Source: JAJPKK01 sp963807015
GTDB taxonomy: Bacteria; Pseudomonadota; Alphaproteobacteria; Rhizobiales; Xanthobacteraceae
NCBI GenBank assembly: GCA_963807015.1
Contig: CAWEAS010000008.1
Coordinates: 124,001-188,000, forward strand
Direction of reading: 5' to 3'
DNA length: 64,000 nt
Shown here piece by piece: positions 34,756 through 43,384 of the stretch. A model generated the notes under the pieces. That model worked only from the letters and a program-made list of their open reading frames with translations. It was not told the origin of the DNA and ran no database searches. The stretch's first letter is position 1, and each line of letters begins with the position of its first letter. A program made the position numbers and the translations under genes.

Positions 34756-34953
34756 TCAGCAGCCGCTCACGACCCCACTCGCCGGCAGGACCGCATGGCA
34801 ATGTACGAAGCGGCGAAACTCCGCCAACGTTCCGAGCTCGGTGCCGCAAGCGCGACAGGTCACGATCCGCCGCATCTGCGCGCGCTCCGGATAGCGAACG
34901 GATTGGCTGCCGCAACTCGGGCAGGTGAATTCGTCCGTCACTTCGTCAGACAT
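34756..34953 (-). CDS. Small zinc-ribbon protein
   Basis: A 65-residue protein from the ATG at 34953 (GAGGGACC upstream). It has two Cys pairs, FTCPSCGSQSVRYPER and IVTCRACGTELGTLAEF, a zinc ribbon spanning most of the chain, and a C-terminal His-Cys-His. The longer upstream in-frame extension looks non-coding. Such tiny ribbons are common in Bradyrhizobium; the function is unknown. Convergent with otsA and divergent from the DUF883 gene. Confidence 0.65.
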   Translation of the reverse strand: MSDEVTDEFTCPSCGSQSVRYPERAQMRRIVTCRACGTELGTLAEFRRFVHCHAVLPASGVVSGC

Positions 34954-35185
34954 TTCATCGGTCCCTCGGCGTCTTTGCCGTCGGATGACAGCAGCGCCGC
35001 AACAATCGCCCAGGCCTCCTAAAGTTCCGCATCGAATGCTGCTATGCGGCGAAACCGGACCGCAGAAACCGTTGCGAGTTGCAAACATCGAACAGTTTGT
35101 GGAACTCACCGATCGATTCAACGTTGCCAAGCGTGCCATTCAAAGCGCGTTTCAGCGAGCACCAAATGCGGTTGGGAGTAGAGAC

Positions 35186-35542
35186 ATGAATGCTATGACC
35201 GGGCGAATGAGCGCCAACGGAAGGTTTGACAAGATCCGCGACGATCTTGAGGCGTTGAGCAACGACGTTGCCAAGCTCACCCAGGAAATCCCGTCGATGT
35301 TGAGCGAAACGGGCGATGAGTCGCTGCGCGCGGCTCGCGCGCGCGTCGGCCGCATCAAAGAAAATATTGGCACGTCGCTCTCTCAGCTCGGCGATCGCGG
35401 ACGAGATGCCGCCCGCGCAGTGAACGAGGCCAGCAGCGACATCGTCGACAATCTCGATGATCTACTGCGCACGCGGCCGGTCGCGACGATCGCAATCGCA
35501 TTCGGTCTTGGCTTTCTGATCGGGAGCATGGTGCGGCGATAG
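35186..35542 (+). CDS. DUF883/ElaB-YqjD-like membrane-anchored protein
   Basis: A 118-residue protein from the ATG at 35186, which follows GGGAG. A long amphipathic helical region (FDKIRDDLEALSNDVAKLTQ and REAL-like repeats up to about residue 90) precedes one C-terminal membrane helix with small-residue motif VATIAIAFGLGFLIGSMVRR. This architecture is that of the ElaB/YqjD family, which in E. coli associates with stationary-phase ribosomes at the inner membrane. Role here inferred only from the family. Confidence 0.82.
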   Translation: MNAMTGRMSANGRFDKIRDDLEALSNDVAKLTQEIPSMLSETGDESLRAARARVGRIKENIGTSLSQLGDRGRDAARAVNEASSDIVDNLDDLLRTRPVATIAIAFGLGFLIGSMVRR

Positions 35543-35654
35543 CGCGACGCGACATCACGACGTCGACCGGCTCGCCACGCGCGATACGATTGGGCGGCGC
35601 CTGCGGCGTGTTCCCCAGCGAATGCTCCCACGCATTGAGCCTACGCCGTCAGGA

Positions 35655-36353
35655 CTAAACCGTTACCGGCTTGCCCTTCTCTGGCACGACCACCTTGGTC
35701 GTGCCACCCTTCATCTCGGAAAGAAACTTGTCGGCCGTCGGCTCGATGATGGGGAACGAGCCGTAGTGGCAAGGGATAACCGTGTCGAGCTTGAAGAAGC
35801 GCTTCACCGAGAGGGCGGCGGTCTTCGGACTCATGGTGAAGCGATCGCCGATCGGGACCATCGCGACCTTCGGCTGATGGATCTCCGCGATCAGCGCCAT
35901 GTCCGAGAAGATATCGGTGTCGCCCATGTGATAGACGGTGGGCTCACCCGCCGCCTTGATGATCACGCCGCACGGGTTGCCGAGATAAATCGGCATGCCA
36001 TTGGTGATGTCGCCGGATGAATGGTCGGCCCGAACGAGCGTCACCGTAAAGCCGCCCTGGTCCGTGGTGCCACCCGTATTCATCGGATCGAATTTTTGCA
36101 AGCCCTTGGCCGCGAGCCACATGCAGAGATCGTAGTTGGCGACGACCGACGCCCCCGTCGAAGATGCGATGTCGATCGTATCGCCCACATGGTCGCCGTG
36201 GCCATGGGTGAGCACGATATGGGTTACCCCTTTGATGGCCGCGGCCTTGTCGGAGACGAAGGCGGGATTGCCGGTAAAGAACGGATCGATCAGCACGGCC
36301 TTGCCGGCGAAGTCGAGCCGAAAGGCCGAGTGACCATACCAGGTGATCTGCAT
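35655..36353 (-). CDS. UPF0173-type metal-dependent hydrolase (MBL fold)
   Basis: A 232-residue metallo-beta-lactamase-fold protein. The ATG at 36353 gives MQITWYGHSAFRLDFAGKAV, the family start; AAGG sits upstream. The di-metal motif is VLTHGHGDHVGDTIDIA, followed by NPCGVIIKAAGEPTVYHMGDTD, with a third metal His and bridging Asp, and VIPCHYGSFPI, with the last His. The substrate of UPF0173 proteins is unknown. It diverges from ruvX with a 127-bp shared promoter region. Confidence 0.9.
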   Translation of the reverse strand: MQITWYGHSAFRLDFAGKAVLIDPFFTGNPAFVSDKAAAIKGVTHIVLTHGHGDHVGDTIDIASSTGASVVANYDLCMWLAAKGLQKFDPMNTGGTTDQGGFTVTLVRADHSSGDITNGMPIYLGNPCGVIIKAAGEPTVYHMGDTDIFSDMALIAEIHQPKVAMVPIGDRFTMSPKTAALSVKRFFKLDTVIPCHYGSFPIIEPTADKFLSEMKGGTTKVVVPEKGKPVTV

Positions 36354-36480
36354 GGTGGGGTTCCTTGGCATTGGGCGAAGATGCTGCGGCGACCATACGC
36401 GATCGATCTACTGCGGGCAAAGCCGCGTCACGTTCGTCGCGTGTGGAGACGCCGCGTGCCCACCCGTGCTAGGCACGCGC

Positions 36481-36957
36481 ATGCCCGCCGCCATACTCCC
36501 GCTTGCCGATCTCGCCCCGCTGCTGCCCGCGCGCGGTGCGTTGCTCGGCCTCGACCTTGGCACCAAGACCATCGGAGTTGCCGCGAGCGATCCGGACCGC
36601 CGTATCGCGACGGGCGTCACGACGATCTCTCGCACGCGGTTTGCCGAGGACGCGCGGCAGCTTCTTGCGCTCGCGACTGAGCGCAAGTCGGTCGCGATCG
36701 TGCTCGGCCTCCCGATCAACATGGACGGCAGCGAAGGTCCACGCGCGCAAGCGACGCGGGCCTTTGCCCGCAATCTCTCGCACCTCACAGAATTGCCGAT
36801 CGCGCTTTGGGACGAGCGCCTCTCCACCGCCGCCGTGGAGCGCGAACTGATCGCAACCGACATGAGCCGGTCGCGACGCAAGGCCGTCATCGACCAACAT
36901 GCCGCGATTTTCATCCTGCAAGGCGCGCTCGATCGGCTGCGCTACCAGGGAGCATAA
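36481..36957 (+). CDS. ruvX: Holliday junction resolvase-like RNase YqgF/RuvX
   Basis: A 158-residue RNase H-fold protein. Core motifs are LLGLDLGTKTIGVAASDP, with the first metal-binding Asp; VLGLPINMDGSEGPRA, the YqgF signature; IALWDERLSTAAVERELI, with Asp and Glu; and RRKAVIDQHAAIFILQGALD, carrying the last Asp. In E. coli the family processes 16S rRNA ends. It ends five bases before the convergent acyl-CoA dehydrogenase gene. Confidence 0.92.
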   Translation: MPAAILPLADLAPLLPARGALLGLDLGTKTIGVAASDPDRRIATGVTTISRTRFAEDARQLLALATERKSVAIVLGLPINMDGSEGPRAQATRAFARNLSHLTELPIALWDERLSTAAVERELIATDMSRSRRKAVIDQHAAIFILQGALDRLRYQGA

Positions 36958-36962
36958 ACGGA

Positions 36963-38597
36963 CTATGCCGGCAGCGCGCGTTCGAGGAGCGCCGCGACGC
37001 CGGCCGTGTCGGGAAGACGCGACCCGTAGCTCACCGTTGACTGGGGCACGAGATGGGTCGCCGCAAACGCCTCGGCGATCGACGCCGGCGCACAAGACCG
37101 GCACGCGGCCGCGGCGGCAAGGAGCGCCAGGCGCTCGACCAGGGCCCGCGCATTTTCCTCCGGTGACCCACTCTTGAGCAGCGCGGCGATGGCCGGCGCG
37201 GCCTCGTCTGCGCCTGGAAGGCCATCCGTCTCGCGCGCAAGTTCGTCGAGGACACCCGCCGCCGCAGCGGGTTCACGCGCGAACGCGCGCAGCACGTCGA
37301 GACACACGACATTGCCTGAGCCTTCCCAGATGGCATTGACCGGCGCTTCGCGGTAGTAGCGCGGGAGGATCAATTCCTCGACATACCCATTGCCGCCAAG
37401 ACATTCCATCGCCTCGTAGACGAAGGCCGGTGCTGACTTGCAGATCCAATACTTGATTACCGGAGTGAGAAGGCGTGCTCGCGCCGCTTCGCCGGCGTCA
37501 GTCGGCGCGCGATCGACGGCGCGGCAAAGCCGCATGATGACGGCGACGGTCCCTTCAACCTCGAGCGCTAGAGCCGCCAGCACCGCGCGCATCAGCGGCT
37601 GATCCGCGAGCCTCTTTCCGAACACGCTCCGGTGGCGGGCGTGATGCAGCGCCTGCACCAAAGCGCCGCGCATTAATCCCGCCGATGAGATCGCGCAATC
37701 GAGCCGCGTCAACTGCACCATCTCGATAATTGTCCGTACACCCCTCCCCTCGTCGCCGACACGCCATGCGAAGGCATCCGCAAATTCGACCTCGGCAGAG
37801 GCATTGGAGCGGTTGCCGAGCTTGTCCTTGAGCCGCTGCAGCCGCAACCCGTTGACCGTTCCATCCGGACGGAATCGCGGCATCAAGAAGCAGGTGAGAC
37901 CGGACGGCGCTTGTGCGAGCACGAGGAACGCGTCGCTCATGGGTGCCGACATGAACCACTTGTGTCCGGTGAGGAGGTAGCCCTCGCCCTCCTGCACCGC
38001 CCGGCTCGTGTTGGCGCGCACGTCGGTGCCACCCTGCTTCTCGGTCATGCCCATGCCAAAGGTCATGCCATGCTTGTCGTTCCATGGGCGGAACGCCCCG
38101 TCGTAGTGGCGCGACAGAATTTTGGGGATCATTTGCGCAGCGAGGTCAGGTGCTGCCGTCAGCGTTGCCACTGCCGCCCGCGTCATCGTCACCGGGCACA
38201 TGTGCCCGTTCTCGACCTGCGCCACCATGTAGTAGCGCGCGGCGCGCGCCACTTCGGTCGGCCTCCGCGATCCGTCGCTGTTCCACGTCATTGCGGCGAG
38301 ACCGGCCGAGAGACTTTCATTCATCAGCCGGTGGTAGGATGGATGGAACTCGACCTCGTCGCGGCGATAGCCTTTGGGATCGAACAAACGAAGTTTAGGC
38401 GGATTCTCGTTGGCCAGGCGGCCAAGCTCGACCATCTCCGCCGATCCCCATCGCCGCCCGAACGCTGACAGGATCTCCGCCCCAGCGGTGCTGTTCGCGG
38501 CGACCGCGCCGACGAGCGCCACATCGGTCGCGTAAAGATCGACGTCAACATAAGGCGGCGATTGATTAAAAACGTCGTTCGTCGTGAGATCGGGCAT
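36963..38597 (-). CDS. AidB-like acyl-CoA dehydrogenase
   Basis: A 544-residue acyl-CoA dehydrogenase of the AidB/isovaleryl-type class, larger than ordinary ACADs. The ATG at 38597 gives MPDLTTNDVFNQSPPYVDVD, the AidB-like N-terminus; the frame upstream is non-coding. Other features are PVTMTRAAVATL, GMGMTEKQGGTDVRANTS (FAD-binding loop), TGHKWFMSAPMSDAFLVLAQ, RSVFGKRLADQPLMRAVLA, and EAMECLGGNGYVEELILPRYYREAPVNAIWEGSGN. In E. coli AidB protects DNA in the alkylation response; its natural substrate is unresolved. Divergent from pyrB. Confidence 0.9.
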   Translation of the reverse strand: MPDLTTNDVFNQSPPYVDVDLYATDVALVGAVAANSTAGAEILSAFGRRWGSAEMVELGRLANENPPKLRLFDPKGYRRDEVEFHPSYHRLMNESLSAGLAAMTWNSDGSRRPTEVARAARYYMVAQVENGHMCPVTMTRAAVATLTAAPDLAAQMIPKILSRHYDGAFRPWNDKHGMTFGMGMTEKQGGTDVRANTSRAVQEGEGYLLTGHKWFMSAPMSDAFLVLAQAPSGLTCFLMPRFRPDGTVNGLRLQRLKDKLGNRSNASAEVEFADAFAWRVGDEGRGVRTIIEMVQLTRLDCAISSAGLMRGALVQALHHARHRSVFGKRLADQPLMRAVLAALALEVEGTVAVIMRLCRAVDRAPTDAGEAARARLLTPVIKYWICKSAPAFVYEAMECLGGNGYVEELILPRYYREAPVNAIWEGSGNVVCLDVLRAFAREPAAAAGVLDELARETDGLPGADEAAPAIAALLKSGSPEENARALVERLALLAAAAACRSCAPASIAEAFAATHLVPQSTVSYGSRLPDTAGVAALLERALPA

Positions 38598-38766
38598 GAC
38601 CGATGTCCTAAAAGCAGGAAGGATATCCGCTTTTTGCGATCTCGTATCGCGTTCGCGGCGACGCGGCGTGTGCCTACCCTTCGAGAACGGTAGTTCAACA
38701 ACGCTGGGGACCATTTGAGAGCCGCTCTTGCGGCATCCGGCAAATGCTCCTATAGGAGCCGCTTTA

Positions 38767-39720
38767 ATGAACATCGCGCCGAAAACGTCGTTCGTTCTCC
38801 ATCATCGGCACTTGCTGGGGATCGAAGGACTGTCGCATGACGAGATCGTGGGCCTCCTCGATCTCGCCGGGGAGTTCGTCGAACTCAACCGTCAGATAGA
38901 AAAGAAGCGTTCGTCGCTGCGCGGCCGCACCCAGATCAATCTGTTCTTCGAGGTCTCGACCCGCACCCAGTCGTCTTTCGAGCTTGCCGGAAAGCGCCTT
39001 GGCGCCGACGTCATGAACATGGCGGTGAGCTCGTCATCGATGCGAAAAGGCGAGACGCTGATCGACACCGCGATCACGCTCAACGCCATGCACCCCGATA
39101 TTTTGGTGGTGCGTCATCATGCATCCGGTGCGGTGGAACTCCTTGCGCGCAAGGTCGACTGCTCCGTGATCAATGCCGGCGACGGCTCGCATGAGCATCC
39201 CACCCAGGCGCTGCTCGATGCGCTCACGATCCGCCGCAACAAGGGCAAGATCGCATCCCTCACCGTCGCGATCTGCGGCGATATCGCCCATTCGCGCGTG
39301 GCGCGCTCGAACATCATCCTGCTCAACGCGCTCGGCGCGCATGTGCGCGTCGTGGCACCCTCGACCCTGCTGCCGCCGGGTATCGAGAACTTCGGCGTCG
39401 AGGTCTGCGGCGACATGCGCGAGGGTCTGCGCAACGCGGACATCGTGATGATGCTGCGCCTGCAACGCGAGCGAATGAACGGGTCGTTCGTCCCATCGAG
39501 CCAGGAATATTTCGCTTATTTCGGGCTCGACGAGAAGAAGCTCGCCTATGCCAAGCCCGGTGCGCTGGTGATGCATCCCGGGCCCATGAACCGCGGCGTC
39601 GAAATCGATTCGAGCGTTGCCGACGGCGCCCAATCGTTGATCCGCGAGCAGGTCGAGATGGGCGTCGCGGTGCGGATGGCGGTGCTCGAGGCTCTGTCGC
39701 GCAATTTGCCGAACCAGTAA
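38767..39720 (+). CDS. pyrB: Aspartate carbamoyltransferase catalytic subunit
   Basis: A 317-residue ATCase that condenses carbamoyl phosphate with aspartate in pyrimidine synthesis. Motifs are FFEVSTRTQSSFELAGKRLG (carbamoyl-phosphate site), DILVVRHHASGAVELLA, GDGSHEHPTQALLDALTIRR, and MHPGPMNRGVEIDSSVADG near the C-terminus. The start at 38767 follows AGGAG. No pyrI is present; the dihydroorotase-like gene three bases downstream instead suggests a class A PyrB-PyrC complex. Confidence 0.95.
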   Translation: MNIAPKTSFVLHHRHLLGIEGLSHDEIVGLLDLAGEFVELNRQIEKKRSSLRGRTQINLFFEVSTRTQSSFELAGKRLGADVMNMAVSSSSMRKGETLIDTAITLNAMHPDILVVRHHASGAVELLARKVDCSVINAGDGSHEHPTQALLDALTIRRNKGKIASLTVAICGDIAHSRVARSNIILLNALGAHVRVVAPSTLLPPGIENFGVEVCGDMREGLRNADIVMMLRLQRERMNGSFVPSSQEYFAYFGLDEKKLAYAKPGALVMHPGPMNRGVEIDSSVADGAQSLIREQVEMGVAVRMAVLEALSRNLPNQ

Positions 39721-39723
39721 GCC

Positions 39724-41025
39724 ATGCTTTCTGACCGTCGCCCGATCCTCCTCACCAGCGCGCGGATTGTCGATCCGTCACGCGATCTGGATTTTGTCGG
39801 CGACCTCTTGATTGCCGATGGCGTCATCCGTGATGCCAAGCGCGGCATTGGCGCCGCCGGCATACCCGAAGGCACCGAGGTGGTGGACTGCCGCGACAAG
39901 GTCGCAGCGCCCGGACTGATCGACATGCGCGCGTTCGTCGGCGAACCCGGTGCCGAGTACCGCGAGACGTTTGCGTCGGCGAGCCAGGCCGCTGCCGCCG
40001 GCGGCGTCACGACCATCGTCTCACAGCCGGACACGAGTCCGGCAATCGACGAACCTGCCATGGTCGATTTTGTGCTGCGGCGTGCGCGCGATACCGCCAT
40101 CGTCCATGTTCATCCCATGGCCGCGCTCACGAAAGGCACGAGGGGCGCTGAGATGACCGAGATCGGCCTCCTGAAGGCCGCCGGCGCGGTCGCTTTCAGC
40201 GATGGGCCGAGGAGCGTGACCAACGCCCAGGTAATGCGCCGCGCCCTCCTTTATGCGCGCGACTTCGATGCGTTGGTCGTCCACCATACCGAAGACCCGG
40301 ACTTGGTCGGCGAAGGCGTCATGAACGAGGGCGAGTTCGCGGCGCGCCTCGGCCTAATCGGTGTGCCCAAGGCGGCGGAGACAGTGGTGCTGGAGCGCGA
40401 CCTGCGGCTCGTTGCGCTCGCACAGGGACGCTATCACGCGGCCTCGCTGACCTGCGCGGATTCGCTCGACGTGCTGCGGCGTGCAAAAGATCAGGGCCTG
40501 ATGGTCACCGCCGCGGCCTCAATCAATCACCTGACCTTGAACGAGATCGACGTCGGGTCCTACCGCACCTTTTGCAAGCTCGCTCCGCCGCTGCGTGCGG
40601 AAACCGACCGCACCGCGCTCGTCACCGCGCTCGCGTCAGGTCTGATCGACACGGTGATGTCGGATCATAATCCGCAGGACGTCGAGACCAAGCGGCTGCC
40701 GTTCGCGGAGGCGGCGCACGGCGCCATCGGCATCGAGACCATGCTGGTGGCGAGCCTCCGCCTCGTCCACAATGGCGACATTACGCTGCCGGCCCTACTC
40801 AAGGCGATGTCGACGCGACCGGCCGAGCTCCTCGGCCTTCCCGGCGGTACGTTGCGCCCGGGCAGCCCGGCCGACGTCGTGGTGTTCGATCCCGATGCGC
40901 CTTGGGTGCTTGATCGCGCCGACCTCAAATCCAAATGCAAGAACACGCCCTTCGACGAAGCGCGTTTGCAAGGCCGCGTCGTACGAACCATCGTGGCCGG
41001 ACGCACCGTTTACGAATATGTTTGA
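39724..41025 (+). CDS. pyrC: Dihydroorotase-like protein, probably non-catalytic (PyrC'/PyrX)
   Basis: A 433-residue amidohydrolase-fold DHOase homologue in operon with pyrB (three-base gap). The fold is complete: APGLIDMRAFVGEPG, AAGGVTTIVSQPDTSPAID, VHHTEDPDLVGEGVMNEGEF and VMSDHNPQDVETKRLPF. The metal-binding DxHxH is DMRAF here, so the two His are Arg69 and Phe71. That matches the inactive PyrC' type known from Pseudomonas, needed for ATCase assembly, with real DHOase encoded elsewhere (inference). Such proteins are routinely named dihydroorotase. Confidence 0.9.
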   Translation: MLSDRRPILLTSARIVDPSRDLDFVGDLLIADGVIRDAKRGIGAAGIPEGTEVVDCRDKVAAPGLIDMRAFVGEPGAEYRETFASASQAAAAGGVTTIVSQPDTSPAIDEPAMVDFVLRRARDTAIVHVHPMAALTKGTRGAEMTEIGLLKAAGAVAFSDGPRSVTNAQVMRRALLYARDFDALVVHHTEDPDLVGEGVMNEGEFAARLGLIGVPKAAETVVLERDLRLVALAQGRYHAASLTCADSLDVLRRAKDQGLMVTAAASINHLTLNEIDVGSYRTFCKLAPPLRAETDRTALVTALASGLIDTVMSDHNPQDVETKRLPFAEAAHGAIGIETMLVASLRLVHNGDITLPALLKAMSTRPAELLGLPGGTLRPGSPADVVVFDPDAPWVLDRADLKSKCKNTPFDEARLQGRVVRTIVAGRTVYEYV

Positions 41026-41137
41026 GAGGCTGTAGGGCGGATCGGAGAAGCTTAGCCGGCGATCGTGGACTTTGCATCGCTCATCCAAGGCGGAAGCGGT
41101 CTGTGCTTGGGCAGCGGCTTGTTCTTGGGAGGGAAGG

Positions 41138-41752
41138 ATGCCGGAAGCCGGGACGCTGACACTCGCGGCCGGCATGCTGGTGTTCGGCTATCTGCTGGGC
41201 TCTATTCCCTTCGGCCTTCTCCTGACGCGTTTCGCCGGCACTGAAGACATCCGCGCCATCGGCTCCGGCAATATCGGCGCCACCAACGTGCTGCGTACCG
41301 GGCACAGAGGCCTTGCCGCGGCGACGCTCGTCGGCGACGCCCTCAAAGGCACCGTCGCGGTGCTTGTTGCCGCGCGCTTCGGCGAACCAGCAGCGATTGC
41401 AGCCGCCGTTGGCGCGTTTCTCGGCCATCTTTTTCCGATGTGGCTCAAGTTCAAGGGCGGCAAGGGTGTCGCGACTTTCATCGGTCTTCTTCTCGGCTTC
41501 GCCTGGCCGGCCGCGGTCGGCTTTTGCGCCATCTGGCTCGTAGTCGCAGCGCTGACACGCTACTCTTCGCTCGCCGCACTGATTGCAAGCGTAGGTGCGC
41601 CAGCGCTCATCCTGTATTTCGTCGACTGGCGCGCCGCGATCCTGTTCGCGGTGCTCGCGGCCGTGCTCTGGATCACGCATCGCGCTAATATTGCTCGGCT
41701 CATGGCGGGCACCGAAAGCAAGATCGGAGCATCGCGACGGCAATCAGCGTAG
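41138..41752 (+). CDS. plsY: Glycerol-3-phosphate acyltransferase PlsY
   Basis: A 204-residue inner-membrane acyltransferase using acyl-phosphate to make lysophosphatidate. The ATG at 41138 follows GGGAGGGAAGG. Conserved PlsY motifs are LLGSIPFGLLL (1), IGSGNIGATNVLRTG (2, glycerol-3-phosphate site), HLFPMWLKFKGGKGVAT (2/3) and VWITHRANIARL (3). Five membrane segments. Embedded in the pyrB-pyrC-plsY-dprA order typical of Hyphomicrobiales. Confidence 0.95.
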   Translation: MPEAGTLTLAAGMLVFGYLLGSIPFGLLLTRFAGTEDIRAIGSGNIGATNVLRTGHRGLAAATLVGDALKGTVAVLVAARFGEPAAIAAAVGAFLGHLFPMWLKFKGGKGVATFIGLLLGFAWPAAVGFCAIWLVVAALTRYSSLAALIASVGAPALILYFVDWRAAILFAVLAAVLWITHRANIARLMAGTESKIGASRRQSA

Positions 41753-41816
41753 GTGCCACGATGACGCGGGTGTCCTCGCGACCTTGAACACGCCGGCGAC
41801 CGGAGGCGGGACTTCA

Positions 41817-42926
41817 TTGGATACCAAGGCCGACCTTCGGCTTACCGACGAGCAGCGACTCGACTGGCTGCGCCTCATCCGCAGCGAGAACGTAGGACCG
41901 CGGACGTTCCGCACCCTCGTCAATCACTACGGCGGCGCGCGCGGCGCGCTCAAAGCATTGCCAGAACTCGCGCGGCGAGGCGGCGCGATGCGGCCGGTTC
42001 GTGTCTACAGCCGCGAGGAAGCCGAGCAGGAATTCGCCGCGGCAGCGGCCATGGGAGCCGTTTTCGTTGCCCTCGGCGAGCGCGAATATCCGCCCCGGCT
42101 CGCCACCATTGACGATCCGCCGCCGCTCCTCGCCGTGCGCGGCGACGCGGCCGTGCTGGGCCGAGACATGATCGCCATGGTGGGATCGCGCAACGCCTCT
42201 GCCGCGGGCGCCAAGATCGCGGAACGGCTTGCCCGGGATTTTGGCGCAGCGGGCTTCGTGGTGGTGTCGGGTCTAGCGCGCGGGATCGACGCGGCTGCCC
42301 ATCGCGGCAGCCTTGCGACCGGAACGGTTGCGGTGCTCGCGGGCGGACACGACCATGTCTATCCGTCGGAGCATGTTCCCCTCGTCGAGGCGCTGGTTGC
42401 AGCCGGCACGGCGGTCAGTGAAATGCCCTTCGGCTGGGAGCCTCGCGGCCGCGATTTTCCGCGCCGCAACCGCCTGATTTCCGGGCTCGCCCTCGGCGTC
42501 GTGGTCGTCGAGGCCGCACGCAAGTCGGGCTCGCTCATCACGGCGCGGCTTGCCCTGGAGCAGAACCGGGAGGTGTTCGCCGTGCCCGGCTCGCCGCTTG
42601 ACCCGCGCTCGGAGGGAACCAACGGTCTCATCAAGCAGGGCGCGGTGCTGGTCACCGAGGCTGAGGATGTGCTTGCGGCGCTGGGCCCGATTGCCGGCCG
42701 CCCATCCCACGGACCGATCGAAGAACCGGCCCCGCCCGACCACGCGGAACCCTCCGCCGACGCCCGCGCCCGCATCGTGGGCCTGCTCGGGCCGACACCG
42801 GTTTCGGTCGACGACATTATCCGGCTCTCGGGATGCTCCGCCGCGGCGGTTCACACGACCTTGCTGGAACTGGAACTTGCCGGCCGCCTCAAACGTCAGC
42901 GCGGCGGCCTCGTCGCAATATTATGA
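41817..42926 (+). CDS. dprA: DNA-processing protein DprA
   Basis: A DprA of about 369 residues, loading RecA on incoming single-stranded DNA in transformation. The start is a TTG at 41817, giving MDTKADLRLTDEQRLDWLRL, with GGAGGCGGG ten bases upstream; other in-frame TTG codons exist. The N-terminal SAM-like domain is followed by the Rossmann core: IAMVGSRNASAAGAKIAERL, VVVSGLARGIDAAAHRGSL, RNRLISGLALGVVVVEA, and ITARLALEQNREVFAVPGSP. The C-terminal winged helix is at about 315-369. Confidence 0.94.
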   Translation: MDTKADLRLTDEQRLDWLRLIRSENVGPRTFRTLVNHYGGARGALKALPELARRGGAMRPVRVYSREEAEQEFAAAAAMGAVFVALGEREYPPRLATIDDPPPLLAVRGDAAVLGRDMIAMVGSRNASAAGAKIAERLARDFGAAGFVVVSGLARGIDAAAHRGSLATGTVAVLAGGHDHVYPSEHVPLVEALVAAGTAVSEMPFGWEPRGRDFPRRNRLISGLALGVVVVEAARKSGSLITARLALEQNREVFAVPGSPLDPRSEGTNGLIKQGAVLVTEAEDVLAALGPIAGRPSHGPIEEPAPPDHAEPSADARARIVGLLGPTPVSVDDIIRLSGCSAAAVHTTLLELELAGRLKRQRGGLVAIL

Positions 42927-43127
42927 TTCTGGCGAGGGTCTGGCGGGCTGATCGGCGATCTGACTGGCGATCTGACTGGCGATCTGCTCTGCTTCAAGAC
43001 GGGCCATCTCCAAGACGCGGGCAAGGTCGGTGAACCCGTGCTCGCGGGCAAGCGAAGCGAGAGTTGCTGACATATCAGCGATGTAGTTCGCCGATGCACG
43101 GGGCTCAAAGCGCTGGACTGCATTCAT
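42921..43127 (-). CDS. Small conserved helical protein, function unknown
   Basis: A 68-residue protein: MNAVQRFEPRASANYIADMS then a helix-rich stretch ATLASLAREHGFTDLARVLE. The last third is a short repeat (IASQ three times) from a 12-bp DNA repeat. Rhizobial genomes often have a similar small gene of this shape with a MARLEAE end, so I think it is real. It is convergent with dprA, overlapping its last codons by six bases. Confidence 0.55.
   Translation of the reverse strand: MNAVQRFEPRASANYIADMSATLASLAREHGFTDLARVLEMARLEAEQIASQIASQIADQPARPSPES
42954..42988. repeat. 12-bp tandem repeat inside a small gene
   Basis: Unit GGCGATCTGACT occurs nearly three times (last copy truncated at GGCGATCTGCT). 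On the minus strand it encodes repeats of Ser-Gln-Ile-Ala in the small helical protein. Confidence 0.75.
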
Positions 43128-43200
43128 CGGCGGGCATTTCCTTGGCCGGTTGGCTCCGGCCGTTGGTGGTGAAATACCATGACTTTTGCCTAGTATCGCA

Positions 43201-43242
43201 TAAAAATTGCATTAATTTTTATATATAACTTTAAGTTGTATC
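43201..43242 (+). promoter_or_regulatory. AT-rich segment upstream of topA
   Basis: A run including GCATTAATTTTTATATATAA stands out from the GC-rich surroundings, about 150-190 bp before the topA start. It probably includes topA promoter elements or a protein-binding site; no single hexamer pair can be assigned confidently. Confidence 0.35.
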
Positions 43243-43384
43243 ACCGAATTTCAACTCTAGGCAGGAGCCATGCGCGGTCGATAGTTTGACAGTGCGGCAT
43301 GGCTTACCCATTTTTCCGGTGCTAAAGATCGCATCCTGATTCTGATCGAAGATCCTGGCGTCGACAAAAAAACATTGGAAGTTC

